This document shows positions 8,017-16,302 of a DNA stretch of 64,000 nucleotides, piece after piece. The DNA is from DATAYA01 sp963754235 (GTDB taxonomy: Bacteria; Pseudomonadota; Alphaproteobacteria; Acetobacterales; Acetobacteraceae). The DNA lies in assembly GCA_963754235.1 (NCBI GenBank), contig CAVWFK010000046.1, forward strand, positions 124,001 to 188,000. The letters run 5' to 3'. Each line of letters opens with the position of its first letter. Position 1 is the stretch's first letter. The translations under genes and the position numbers were made by a program. Under the pieces are notes generated by a model. That model made no database searches. It was not told the origin of the DNA and worked only from the letters and a program-made list of their open reading frames with translations.

Positions 8017-8628
8017 TGAACAGACGGTATAGGAAGCGGAAGTTCTTCTTGTCCATGTTGGAGCGCTCGATCATCTCGTCCTGCACGAAGGGCGTCTTCT
8101 CGCCTCTGATCAGCTCCTTCTGCCGCATCTCGGGCAAGCCCGAGAGATACGCGTTAGCGTTGAACTTGCGGACCAGATCGTCATGGACCTCGGCCTTGGC
8201 GGTCGCTCTCTCGGCGTCGTCGTCCAATTCGTCGAGCTCCCCGAAGAGCTTCCGGCGAGAGGCGTTGTCGTGAAGGTTGAGCAGGATGATCCGCGCCTCC
8301 TTCTCGACCTGGGGAACGTCGTCGGCGCAGAGGAAGTAGAAGAAGAGGTAGCACTCCGCGAGATTGCGGGTGATGGACGCCACCGCGCTGAAATCCCAGT
8401 GCGCGCCGGGTTGAAGCTCCGGCGTCAGCACTTGGATGCTCATCGCCGTCACGACCATCCGCGTAAACAGAACCGATGCCCAGTAATGCTGGGCTGTCTC
8501 GGAACGGATGCCGGCAGCACCACGCGACACGCGTTGCGCGCGTAGGACCTCGGCAGTGAACTCCCTCCGCGCCTTCCTGTATTCGGCCTTCGCCTGAATT
8601 CCGACAGCCTGGTTGGATCGTCGTTCAT
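8017..8628 (-). pseudogene. N-terminal half of the DUF5677-like gene split by IS5-type element
   Basis: Start chosen at ATG 8628 because AAGGAGA lies 5 nt upstream. Residues MNDDPTRLSEF read in one frame, then AKAEYRKARREFTAEVLRAQ continues in the adjacent one, so a single-base shift sits near 8595. The body includes WDFSAVASITRNLAECYLFF, LNLHDNASRRKLFGELDELD and FVQDEMIERSNMDKKNFRFL, ending YRLF at the insertion point. The present stop codon at 8009 lies inside the insertion sequence. With the C-terminal part at 6706-6965 the ancestral product is about 289 residues. Role unknown; it follows the TcmP/DUF5131 pair in the same direction and may have been part of that unit before the insertion. 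Confidence 0.7.
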
Positions 8629-9298
8629 CGTCTCCTTTTCCATCCCTGACAACCAGGGCCGGAAGGGAACCTCGTCGAGAGTGCCCGAACCGTGCTGGTC
8701 GCCAGTCGCCGCAAACATGAACGAAACGCCGGTTTCGGGAACGGTATCGTGGTCCAGGAACGGCAAGAATGGGCGCATTTCGGTCGCACGCGCGGGCATT
8801 CGGTAACGCCCCCTTTCCACCACCCTTAGCCGACGTCGGGCGCAGGAACCAGGCGTCAGATTTCGACCACTAGGACCTGGCAGTGCGTGCCACACTATTA
8901 TCTTCGGTGAGTTGAGGCTCGCGGCGGGCGCCGGACGGAAGTCGCCGGGTGCTCTCGCCAATCGGAGCGTCGCGCCGGTGCCGAGCGATCACCCGCGGCG
9001 ATTGCTGCATGTCAAAGATCGCTGCGGCAACCGTACAAGGCACCGGCAAGCACGGCGGCCACGAGAAAGCCCGCGATCGGCCCGCAGAGCCGATCAGGCG
9101 TGAGGATACTGGAGTCGACGATAATCCCCAAGGGGCTGTCCAGCCGCGCTCCGACAAACCAGCCGCCACCGCCCCATATTGTGTCGATTGTGTCCGTTGC
9201 GTCGCGGGGTCGGTAAGGGAAACGTCTACTGCCGGCAGGGGGTATCCTGAGAGATTTATTAGGGGTGTTTGGGTAGATATGTATCGCACTGCAAATGA
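8629..9298. other. Island interval, no confident gene
   Basis: About 670 bp. A minus frame ending with TGA at 9012-9014 encodes GPIAGFLVAAVLAGALYG, one plausible membrane helix, preceded by FVGARLDSPLGIIVDSSILT, but lacks a convincing start. Another minus frame (8640-8961) is open without recognisable motifs. No repeat or RNA is evident. Confidence 0.35.
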
Positions 9299-9381
9299 TT
9301 AGGGAGCAACTTTCGGTGGACGCCCCCTGCCACGTGGCCGCCGCTCAGCCTCTATGCGCCGCCCCTGCAACCACTCCTCTA
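9299..9381 (-). pseudogene. C-terminal piece of AlpA/HTH_17 gene, split by IS630-type element
   Basis: After the duplicated TA (9380-9381) the minus strand reads GAG GAG TGG TTG CAG, that is EEWLQGRRIEAERRPRGRGR, ending PPKVAP and TAA at 9299. This completes the HTH_17 pattern DLEEWL expected after YRISDL at the other side of the element. Joined length is 318 nt (105 residues), exactly in frame. Confidence 0.8.
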
Positions 9382-10547
9382 ATACCAAGATTCTCTGATC
9401 AGAACCCATGAGCCCAATCGCGCAGGCCGATGGACATGATTGTCCATGGCTGCGCCACCAGCTTGTTCCAGGCGCTGCAGCAGTGATCGACCAGATTGTC
9501 GTATCCGGTGAAGATGCGGTTGGAGAGCCAGTTGTCGCGCATGAACTGCCAAATGTTCTCCTGCGGGTTCAGCTCGGGGCACTTGGCTGGCAGCGGGACG
9601 ATGGTGATGTTGTCGGGCACGGCGAGCCGTGGCGAAAGGTGCCATCCCGCCTGATCGAGCAGCAGCGCGGCGTGCCGACCGGGGGCGACCTCGCCCGAGA
9701 TGGCGGCCAGTTGCAGGTTCATGGCCTCGATGTTGCACCAGGGCAGGATCAGGCCCGCCGCTTTGCCCTCTTTCGGGCAGATGGCGCCGAAGATGTAGGT
9801 GGAAGCGGTGCGCTGGTCGTGGGGCGCCGAGGGCCGGGTGCCGCGCAGCGACCAGCGGCGGGTGATCTTGTTCTTCTGGCCCACTCTGGCCTCGTCGCCG
9901 AACCAGACCTCTATATCGGCAGGATCGATCCCCCGCTCGCGCGCGATCGCTGCCAGCGCGGCGGGAAGGTCTTTTTTTTAAAGTCCTCGACCGCACCTGC
10001 GGCCTGGGCATGATGGTGCGGCCGTGCCGACAGCTTGCGGTATCCCATCGCCCGCAGCTCGCGGCTCAGCGTCTGCTTGGAGATGCTGATGTGGAATTCG
10101 TCCCAGACCCATTGGCACAAATCGATGATCCGCCACCGGACCACACCATGTACCGCCGGGATCGGCCCGCTTTCGATCACCGCCGCCAGTGCCGCCCGGT
10201 GCGCGGCGTCCAGACGGGACGGCTGACCGGGGGCTTTGCGGTCGATCAGCCCTTGCGGACCGTACGCGTTGAACCGCAGCACCCAGTCGCGCACGATTTG
10301 CAGGGTCACGCCGCCGATCGCCGCCGCCTCGCTGCGCGTGGCCCCGTCATAGATCGCGGCCAGCGCCAACAGGCGGCGCACCTGCTTGGCATCGCGGCTC
10401 GCGCGCGCCGCCCGGCGCACGCCGGCCGCGTCAAAATCGGCCCGCAGCGGGATCGGCATGGCGAAACTCCCCCCGTTCGCCAGCCTTCAAGCAGATCGCC
10501 GCCGCGTCGGGGAATCCCCAATAAGTCGCGACCATCAGGTCTTGGTA
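9382..10547 (-). mobile_element. IS630-family insertion sequence
   Basis: 1166 bp with ends ATACCAAGA (left) and TACCAAGA (read inward from the right), flanked by the TA duplication at 9380-9381 and 10548-10549 that is diagnostic of IS630/Tc1-mariner elements. Its removal restores the host HTH_17 gene without any base missing. One transposase gene in two frames lies on the minus strand. Confidence 0.9.
9399..10459 (-). CDS. IS630 transposase with likely programmed -1 frameshift
   Basis: OrfA runs from ATG 10459 (MPIPLRADFDAAGVRRAARA) with helix-turn-helix domains (RRLLALAAIYDGATRSEAAA) to a stop at 9911. At 9971-9979 the minus strand has A8G, containing the slippery heptamer A-AAA-AAG in the correct phase. 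A -1 slip yields KKDLPAALAAIARERGIDPA, then IEVWFGDEARVGQKNK, then ICPKEGKAAGL, LLDQAGWH and PLPAKCPELNPQENIWQFMR, the DDE catalytic domain (D of GDEA, D of LLDQAGWH, E of NPQEN). The fused product is about 353 residues, normal for IS630 transposases. Slip-dependent expression is well known in this family; here it is inferred from the sequence. Confidence 0.88.
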
Positions 10548-10784
10548 TAAGTCGCTGATCCGATAGGCGATGCTTTGCTGGCCGAGTCTGAAATATGCCG
10601 GACCGCCACCATGCCGTCGATAGTGCCATAACATATTCGTGCCCAAGCCGACGTACGCCGCCGCCACCTCCGGGCGGAGCAGTCGGGTTTCCGCAAGGCC
10701 GGGCGGCATACCCTGCCGGGCAACTGCTTGGCGCAGGAAATCGCCAAGGGTGCCACCGGGATTTGTTTTATTCGGTGCTTTCAT
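10548..10784 (-). pseudogene. N-terminal piece of AlpA/HTH_17 DNA-binding protein, split by IS630
   Basis: From ATG 10784: MKAPNKTNPGG, then TRLLRPEVAAAYVGLGTNML, WHYRRHGGGPAYFRLG and IAYRISDL, a winged-helix HTH_17/excisionase-like domain with the expected strand before the break. The element entered between the codons for Leu and Glu of DLEEWL. As it stands the frame continues into insertion-sequence DNA and stops beyond it. In the intact island this could have been an AlpA-type regulator or excisionase, adjacent to and co-directional with the primase gene. Confidence 0.8.
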
Positions 10785-10901
10785 GACAACTCACTGCCTC
10801 TTGTAGCGCCGCCGCCGCGTGCCGACGTGTGCCCGTCTCCCTTCTCCGATGGCCGACACAACCAACTCAATCGACACAATAGGCTTGGGGTCCGGATTGA
10901 A

Positions 10902-10934
10902 AAATCGAAAGCGGATTCTGTTAATTGAATCCGC
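10902..10934 (-). terminator. Rho-independent terminator of the primase gene
   Basis: On the minus strand GCGGATTC (10934-10927), an 8-nt loop and GAATCCGC (10918-10911) are followed by TTTCGATTTTT. It lies 24 bp beyond the primase stop at 10958. Confidence 0.75.
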
Positions 10935-10957
10935 TGTATCGCGCCGCCATTGGCAAC

Positions 10958-13513
10958 TCACATGGGTGCCTCCAGAATTAACGGATTTATGGGATACGCT
11001 GCCTTGGGGCGCCCTGCCGAGCCGCTGCTGGCGGGCGGGATCAGCCACCCCGCCGCGACCAGTTCGCGGCAGGCGGCATGGATCGCCTCGGCGTCGCCCA
11101 GCCCCGACAGCCGCACCCTGCGTTGCACGTGCCGGACGTGAACCTCGGCCGGCCGCGATTTGATAATCCACCGAGCCAAAGTCGCGGCGTTACGATCCAC
11201 CGGCGCGGTTGCGGCGTCGCCATAGACGCGCTCTGCCGTTGGCATAAAATAATCCCGAACCAAGGTCACGCTAGCGAGGAGGGCGCCCTTGCTGATGGTT
11301 GTGGGTAGTGGCGTGATCATCCCGTCCTCGCCGCACCACCACAGCATCTCGATCACCAAGGAAAGTCGGAGCGCGGTCCCGCGCGCCTTGCCCAGCGCCG
11401 AACACATCAAGCCGCCAGCACCTTTCTGCTGCTCCTGCATCTCGCAGCCGAAGCCTTCAAGCTGTGAAACAGCCGCATCGGCAAGCGGAACCATTACCGG
11501 GCGGGGCGGCGCTCCTGGTTCGGCGCCGGGCGCCATCTCAAGCAGCCGCAGCCTGTCGAGCGCCTGTTCCGCCCACACTGCTGCCGATGACGCGCGCCCA
11601 AGACGGAACGGCAGCCCCTCCGGCCAGAACCAGCAGAGCCGCGACAGCAGTCCGTCGTCGGCCTCCCGCATCAGCGCGGCTAACTTATCAGGCTGCGTAC
11701 CTCCGGCGACCGCCACCGCGAGATATGGCACATCAATCGGCTGCGGATGTTTTTGCCGCTCGACCCGGTACGGCCGGCCGCCGTATGCTTCGATCCAGAA
11801 AGCCCGCCCTGCATCGTGGTAGTTGTTCATGCCCTGCAGCCAGCCCGCTAGCTCGTCGCGCACGATCAGAAGCCCCTTTGGAGCCGCTGTGGCGAGCAGC
11901 GTTGCCACTCGCTCGATTGTCACGTCGGACTGCCGCAGGCGAGGTGCTTGCGGTTCGGGCGGCGGTTCGTCGCTGGGCGGCAGCGGCAGCGGCAGGTTCC
12001 CCTTCTGCGCAGTCCGCACATCGCTTTTCCAGCGTTCATGGGCCGCGCCGTGCCATTCGGCAGCCGCGCGCCATTCACGCAATCGATTCGGGAAATCAGC
12101 CGCCATCCGCCGTTCGATCACCGGAAGCACGTGACGGAACAGCGCATCACCGCCGGGAGACTTACCGTTGCCGCTCTCGCCCACTGACGCGCACCAGAGA
12201 TGCGGCGGCTCCGCCCATCCGGGTGTTGCCTGTGCCCACCTAGCGTTGCCGATCAATGCCGACACGCTGGCGATCAGCGGCGCCACTACGTAGTCGGGCG
12301 GGCAGCCCGCGGCCTCGGCCGCCGCTTCGATCCACCGCCGCCATGCCGGCCCGAACACGTCGAGCGGCAATGTTGGCGGCGCGCGCCGATGCAACCGCAG
12401 GACGCCCATATCCGGCTGCGCGAGCAGGTCGGGATCGGCTGCGCCGACGCTGCCCTTGCCGGCATCATTGAGCGGCACGGCGGCGAAAGCAGCCGCGGCG
12501 AGCCTTTCGTCGCGCAGCACTTTGCAAGCAGAAACGTCTACGCCGCACGCTTTGGCCTTCGCGAGTATCCATGCCTCGCCAGTTCGATGCGCGTCCCCGA
12601 GTGTGTCCCACACCTCTTCTGCTTCGCCAGGCGTCTGCGGGCGCTTGTCGGCGTGCTCCAACCACAATTCCCTCGCCCGTTCCGGAGTGTTTGCAAAGGC
12701 GGCAGCAACCCCATGCGCCAGCTTGACCCATTCATTGCGATCGTCGAACTCGCGACCGTTCGGCATGGCAGAGACGATGGCCGCCAGGGCGTCAGGATCG
12801 GTTGCTAGCAGTTCTTCCGGTGTTGGTGCCGCCTCTGCCCTGTTGCCCGTCCCTGACCCACCATCGGGCGGCGGTGCACCGATAATCGCCGCTGCCGCGA
12901 TGAGGAAGGCGAGCACCTGCTCTTCGGTCACAGTCGGCAGGAACGCACGGTCATACCCGGCGGGGCCGATCGGACTCCACGTCAACTGCGCGCCGCTTTC
13001 GTGCCGGCCATCGGCGACGAACTGCTGCCCTCGGCCGAGAACCTCAACCTTGCAGCCGTGAGCCTCGCTATTCGGCTTGTGTGCAGCGCCGACGATTTCT
13101 CTCTTGGACGGCTCGCCTTCGGCCGCACGGTAGAGCCGCAGCGGGCGCGGCGATCCAGCGCGGCGGCGCACCAGCGTCGGGCCGAGTATCTGTTCGGCGA
13201 GTGCGTCCACTTGCCTGGCCTTCACGGGATCGTCAATGTCGCTATCGACTGGGCGCAGCCCGTCGCACAAAATTCCTGTGTTCAGCGCGCCAGGCCCCGG
13301 CGCCACCACCGCCGCCTCGGGCGGGTCGAGCCGCGCGCGCTCCTGCCACGCCTTCCCCACTGGCCGCTTGCCCCTTTTGCCTACTGGGCCGCCCTCCGGA
13401 TTGTCGTAGCTATAAACGGGAACCGGTGGAAATCCCGCTGCCAAAATGCAGCTCGCACTGCGGCAACACGCGCGAGCGTTGACTCGGCGCTCGATAGCGC
13501 CTCCTCCGTCCAC
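10958..13513 (-). CDS. Bifunctional primase-polymerase / DUF3987 helicase-like protein
   Basis: 851 residues. Residues about 20-190 form an archaeo-eukaryotic-type prim-pol domain (AAGFPPVPVYS; KRPVGKAWQ; the acidic motif VDSDIDD at 89-95). Residues 240-325 resemble PriCT (AIVSAMPNGREFDDRNEWVK). Residues 380-790 are a DUF3987 domain with Walker A GESGNGKS (445-452) and an acidic Walker-B-like VRDELAGWL around 551-559. Such fusions initiate replication of plasmids, phage satellites and integrative islands. It lies downstream of the small ORF and AlpA and ends at a terminator. ATG 13513 is the longest start and overlaps the preceding gene by 133 bp, so translation may begin somewhat further in. 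No frameshift is seen in these 2.5 kb. Confidence 0.85.
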   Translation of the reverse strand: MDGGGAIERRVNARACCRSASCILAAGFPPVPVYSYDNPEGGPVGKRGKRPVGKAWQERARLDPPEAAVVAPGPGALNTGILCDGLRPVDSDIDDPVKARQVDALAEQILGPTLVRRRAGSPRPLRLYRAAEGEPSKREIVGAAHKPNSEAHGCKVEVLGRGQQFVADGRHESGAQLTWSPIGPAGYDRAFLPTVTEEQVLAFLIAAAAIIGAPPPDGGSGTGNRAEAAPTPEELLATDPDALAAIVSAMPNGREFDDRNEWVKLAHGVAAAFANTPERARELWLEHADKRPQTPGEAEEVWDTLGDAHRTGEAWILAKAKACGVDVSACKVLRDERLAAAAFAAVPLNDAGKGSVGAADPDLLAQPDMGVLRLHRRAPPTLPLDVFGPAWRRWIEAAAEAAGCPPDYVVAPLIASVSALIGNARWAQATPGWAEPPHLWCASVGESGNGKSPGGDALFRHVLPVIERRMAADFPNRLREWRAAAEWHGAAHERWKSDVRTAQKGNLPLPLPPSDEPPPEPQAPRLRQSDVTIERVATLLATAAPKGLLIVRDELAGWLQGMNNYHDAGRAFWIEAYGGRPYRVERQKHPQPIDVPYLAVAVAGGTQPDKLAALMREADDGLLSRLCWFWPEGLPFRLGRASSAAVWAEQALDRLRLLEMAPGAEPGAPPRPVMVPLADAAVSQLEGFGCEMQEQQKGAGGLMCSALGKARGTALRLSLVIEMLWWCGEDGMITPLPTTISKGALLASVTLVRDYFMPTAERVYGDAATAPVDRNAATLARWIIKSRPAEVHVRHVQRRVRLSGLGDAEAIHAACRELVAAGWLIPPASSGSAGRPKAAYPINPLILEAPM

Positions 13514-13749
13514 ACGCTACGATTCTGAAATGCCTCGAAATCTTCGTCGGAATTCACTGAGTACAGCTGGGCGCGATCGGCGATCCTCGCCAGCGTCCGC
13601 CAAGTTTCGCAGACGATCCGCTGGGCGTCGCTCAGGAGCGTGATCACGTCGGGCGGTAGGCCGCCGACCTGCCGGTTTTGTGCTATCAGCAGATCATGCA
13701 GATCGCGCAGGCCAACCGGCACCACACGGAGGGAAGGTCTTTCGGTCAT
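13381..13749 (-). CDS. Hypothetical island protein upstream of the primase
   Basis: 122 residues from ATG 13749 (MTERPSLRVVPVGLRDLHDL); an upstream TTG 13 codons earlier is less likely. It is predicted helical: DVITLLSDAQRIVCETWRTL and a Glu/Ser-rich centre (EEALSSAESTLARVAAVRAA). The C-terminus overlaps the N-terminal codons of the primase frame by 133 bp, suggesting coupled expression or that the true primase start is internal. I do not recognise the family. Its position between AlpA and primase is shared by many small accessory proteins of phage-satellite islands. Confidence 0.6.
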   Translation of the reverse strand: MTERPSLRVVPVGLRDLHDLLIAQNRQVGGLPPDVITLLSDAQRIVCETWRTLARIADRAQLYSVNSDEDFEAFQNRSVWTEEALSSAESTLARVAAVRAAFWQRDFHRFPFIATTIRRAAQ

Positions 13750-13872
13750 ATCGAAGCCTCGATCGTGGAGACTCCGCTGGCGCTTCAAACCGGACTGTGA
13801 TAGGGTCTTTTGTATCAGAGTTCGCCTATCACTGATCCCCCGGCCGCGTACACCAGCGCGAGCCGGGGGTTC

Positions 13873-14088
13873 CTATTTGGAGGGGCGGACGGTGGCGGTC
13901 GGCAGCGCCATCGCGTTGGCGCGCAGTTCGGCGATGGCCAGCACGCTGCGCCGGCCTCGCTTGAGAATTCGCAACCGCCCTGCGCCGGCTTCGCGGTAGA
14001 CGGCTGATCTCGATAATCCGAACAGCCGGCAGCCATCCGCGATCGTCACGTATTCGGGGGTCAGTGCGGTTGAAGTTTCAGCACTCAT
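13873..14088 (-). CDS. AlpA-family excisionase/regulator (HTH_17)
   Basis: 71 residues: EYVTIADGCRLFGLSRSAVY then REAGAGRLRILKRGRRSVLA, IAELRANAMAL. This is a MerR-like winged helix-turn-helix with the recognition helix at LSRSAVYREA and a basic wing RGRRSV. AlpA-type proteins act as excisionases or activate island excision and replication genes. It lies between integrase and primase in the same orientation, the position expected of the switch gene of an integrative island. The 123 bp between it and the next ORF, and the 185 bp up to the integrase stop, contain no further gene. Confidence 0.82.
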   Translation of the reverse strand: MSAETSTALTPEYVTIADGCRLFGLSRSAVYREAGAGRLRILKRGRRSVLAIAELRANAMALPTATVRPSK

Positions 14089-14273
14089 GATTGGCCCTTC
14101 CCGTGGTGCCCGCGAGAAATCCGCGAGCGTTTGGGAAGGATCACGCGCTTGGGCAGGATCGTCCTATACTGACCTCGATCTTGCAGCGTCCCCGACGGCA
14201 CCCCCAAGCCTCGGAAAACATGGGCACCTATACCGAACAGCGCCTGCTTATGATTTTGTAATACGCGCCGGGG

Positions 14274-15485
14274 TCAGGCGCCCGGCCGCCGCATCGGCAC
14301 GACCTGCGCGCGCCCAGCCTCGATGCCGTCGAGCGCATCGGCAAGCCGCTGCAGCGCTGCGGCGACTTGCGGCCTGTAGCGACTGCGGTTGTATGTAGAT
14401 GCCAGCGGCGAGCGGATCGAAGTGTGGTTCAGAGCTGCCTCCACGATGTCGGGCAAACCGCCCATCTCGCCAATCAGCGTCGCGGCGGTTCTGCGCAGAT
14501 CATGGCGATGCCAGCCCGCCGTGTCGCTGGCGGCCTGGATCGCCTTGCAGGTACGATCCCAGTTCCCGAGCACCGTGCCAGTCGCCGCGGCAAAAATCAG
14601 ATCGCCCGGCTGCCCCGGCCCCAATGCGGCGAACAAGTCGCGCGCCTGCCGCGACAGCGGCACAATATGCGGCTCGCCGTTTTTTGAACGTTCGGCCGGG
14701 ATGGTCCAGGTGCCGCCGGTCAGGTCTATCTCCCGCCACGTCGCGCCGCAGACTTCGTTCAACCGCGCAAGCGTGAGCAGCATCGCCCGCATAGCAGCCG
14801 CGTGCGGCCTGTCGGATGCGCGCAGCACGGGCAGCAGCCTCGCCAGTTCCTCGCGGTCCAGCACCCGGCGGCGGCGCTGCACGACGGCGGGCTGGCGGAT
14901 GTCGGCGACTGCTTCCGGCAGATGGCCGCGTCGGGCCGCCCATCGCAGGGCCGGCCGCAGCGTCCGCACCGCGAAGGCGCCCGATTGCGCTGCCGCATAA
15001 GCGTCGGCTGCCATCTGAAGGTCGGCTGCGGTCAGGGTGGCCACGGGCCGGCCGAGCAGGGCCTTGAACACCCGCTCGACCCGCTTGCGGCCGGCAGGCC
15101 AGCTCTTCAACCGCTTACCATCATGCGTCTCGTAGATGTCCAACAGAGCCGCAAGCGTGCCGACGCCGGCTTTTGCTGCCGCGCCGATCGCCCGCTCGCG
15201 CCGTGCGTCCGCCACCGGATCGGCGCCTTGCTGCCGCACGCGGTGGTGCATCGTCCGCGCCTCGGCGCGTGCTGCTGAAATGGACATCTCGGGGAACGCG
15301 CCCAGCGGGAAGCGCCTCATGCGCCCCTGCCGATCCCGGCAGGCCAGCACCCATGCCCGGCCGCCGGCAGGCGTCAGGCGCAGCCGCAGGCCAGCGCAGG
15401 CGGTGTCTGACAGGTCGCGCCGCCCGGTCTGAGGCAGTTCCGCCACGGCCTTGCTGATCGCCGTCTCTGTCAGTCTCACCGCCAT
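14274..15485 (-). CDS. int: Tyrosine integrase of the tRNA-Met island
   Basis: 403 residues from ATG 15485 (MAVRLTETAISKAVAELP), preferred to an ATG 19 codons upstream because this is the usual start of the DUF4102 arm-binding domain. Layout: arm-type DNA-binding domain (LRLRLTPAGGRAWVL; RRFPLGAFPEMSISAARAEA), SAM-like core-binding domain (about 110-205), catalytic domain. Catalytic residues in this numbering are R241 (LARLNEV), H328 and R331 (RHDLRR), H354 (LNHTS) and Y365 (STYNRSRY). All are present, so the enzyme could be active. It sits 192 bp inside attR and is read away from it. Confidence 0.92.
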   Translation of the reverse strand: MAVRLTETAISKAVAELPQTGRRDLSDTACAGLRLRLTPAGGRAWVLACRDRQGRMRRFPLGAFPEMSISAARAEARTMHHRVRQQGADPVADARRERAIGAAAKAGVGTLAALLDIYETHDGKRLKSWPAGRKRVERVFKALLGRPVATLTAADLQMAADAYAAAQSGAFAVRTLRPALRWAARRGHLPEAVADIRQPAVVQRRRRVLDREELARLLPVLRASDRPHAAAMRAMLLTLARLNEVCGATWREIDLTGGTWTIPAERSKNGEPHIVPLSRQARDLFAALGPGQPGDLIFAAATGTVLGNWDRTCKAIQAASDTAGWHRHDLRRTAATLIGEMGGLPDIVEAALNHTSIRSPLASTYNRSRYRPQVAAALQRLADALDGIEAGRAQVVPMRRPGA

Positions 15486-15677
15486 GCTCGGAATCCCTTG
15501 ATCGCGTGGGGCTTCAGTGGGGCTGCATCGGGGCTTCGACATTGGGAGCCGCCCTGATCCGCCATGAAACGGTAAGGATAGCAGGGTTTCATCACAAATG
15601 CAATATTTTCCGTTGGCTACGCAGTCAGGTCGGAACGCCGGGAGACGGGCAGAGACAATTCAAAAATGGCTGATTAA

Positions 15678-15726
15678 GGGAATCATAATCCCTTGGTCGG
15701 TGGTTCAAATCCGCCCGCCGCTACCA
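15678..15726 (+). repeat. attR: displaced 3' end of tRNA-Met
   Basis: 48-bp perfect copy of 682-729, followed by A so that the CCA of the original gene is kept (15724-15726). Upstream bases do not form the 5' half of a tRNA, so this is a remnant, not a second gene. It marks the right end of the island; 15486-15677 between integrase and repeat probably contains arm-type binding sites but I see no clear direct repeats. Confidence 0.93.
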
Positions 15727-15843
15727 TCGCCATGGCAGCGCACAATTCCCCTTGCACCCCACCCCCCCTACCCCTATTTCCCGCCCCTTGGCCGAAGGGG
15801 GCGAGTCCGCCCAACAGGCCATCTGCATGGTTGGGGGTACGTG

Positions 15844-16297
15844 ATGAACGCACTCGCTCAACTGGGGATGGTCTCGGAGAACCCGAGCGAGAACCAGACG
15901 ACGCAAACCTCCCTCGGGGAGGCCAAGGACTACTTCGTCGAGAAGGACGGGATGCGCTTCGCGGGGGCGCATCTGCTGGTCGATCTGTGGGGTGCCTCCA
16001 ATCTCAACGATCCGGCGCTGATCGAGCGCGCCCTGTGCGAGGCGGCGGTCGCGGCGAAGGCCAGCATCCTGCACAGCCACTTTCACCACTTCTCGCCCAG
16101 CGGCGGGGTATCGGGTGTGGTGGTGCTGGCCGAGAGCCATATCTCGATCCACACTTGGCCCGAGCGCGACTTTGCGGCGGTCGATATCTTCATGTGCGGC
16201 GCCTGCGATCCGGCGGAACTCACTGCCGGTGATCGAGGCGGCGTTCCGCCCCGCACGGATGGTGGTGGACGAGCAGCGGCGCGGCCGCATCGCCTGA
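15844..16297 (+). CDS. speD: S-adenosylmethionine decarboxylase proenzyme (frameshift)
   Basis: ATG 15844 begins MNALAQLGMVSENPSENQTT; the conserved enzyme starts near KDYFVEKDGMRFAGAHLLVD. The autocleavage site is in LAESHISIHTWPE: cleavage at Glu97-Ser98 makes the pyruvoyl cofactor. FAAVDIFMCGACDP follows. A single-base shift near 16220 separates this from the conserved end LPVIEAAFRPARMVVDEQRR, which stops at 16297. Reconstructed length is about 150 residues, normal for class 1 bacterial SpeD. It makes decarboxylated AdoMet for spermidine synthase encoded 5 bp downstream. The Ser/Thr-rich N-terminal 25 residues are longer than usual, so an internal start is possible. Confidence 0.88.
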
Positions 16298-16302
16298 CGG
16301 CG

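Larger units (their letters stand above)
682..15725. mobile_element. Integrative element (PICI-like island) in tRNA-Met
   Basis: The 48 bp at 682-729 (3' half of the tRNA-Met gene) recur identically at 15678-15725, the classic signature of site-specific integration by a tyrosine recombinase. The integrase gene lies about 190 bp inside the right repeat, followed inward by an AlpA-like gene, a small ORF and a prim-pol/helicase gene. Int-AlpA-primase is the order described for Gram-negative phage-inducible chromosomal islands; here that assignment is inference. No capsid, portal or tail gene is visible, so it is not a complete prophage. The interior holds cargo and two insertion sequences that disrupt element genes, suggesting an old, decaying resident. 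Confidence 0.88.

Noticed and set aside
8870..9289. 139-codon minus-strand ORF near the IS630 element
   Set aside because: No motif, poor codon character and a competing frame with a plausible membrane helix; neither is supported enough to call.
15678..15726. Second tRNA-Met gene
   Set aside because: Only the 3' half is present; upstream bases cannot form the acceptor or D-arm. It is the attR remnant.
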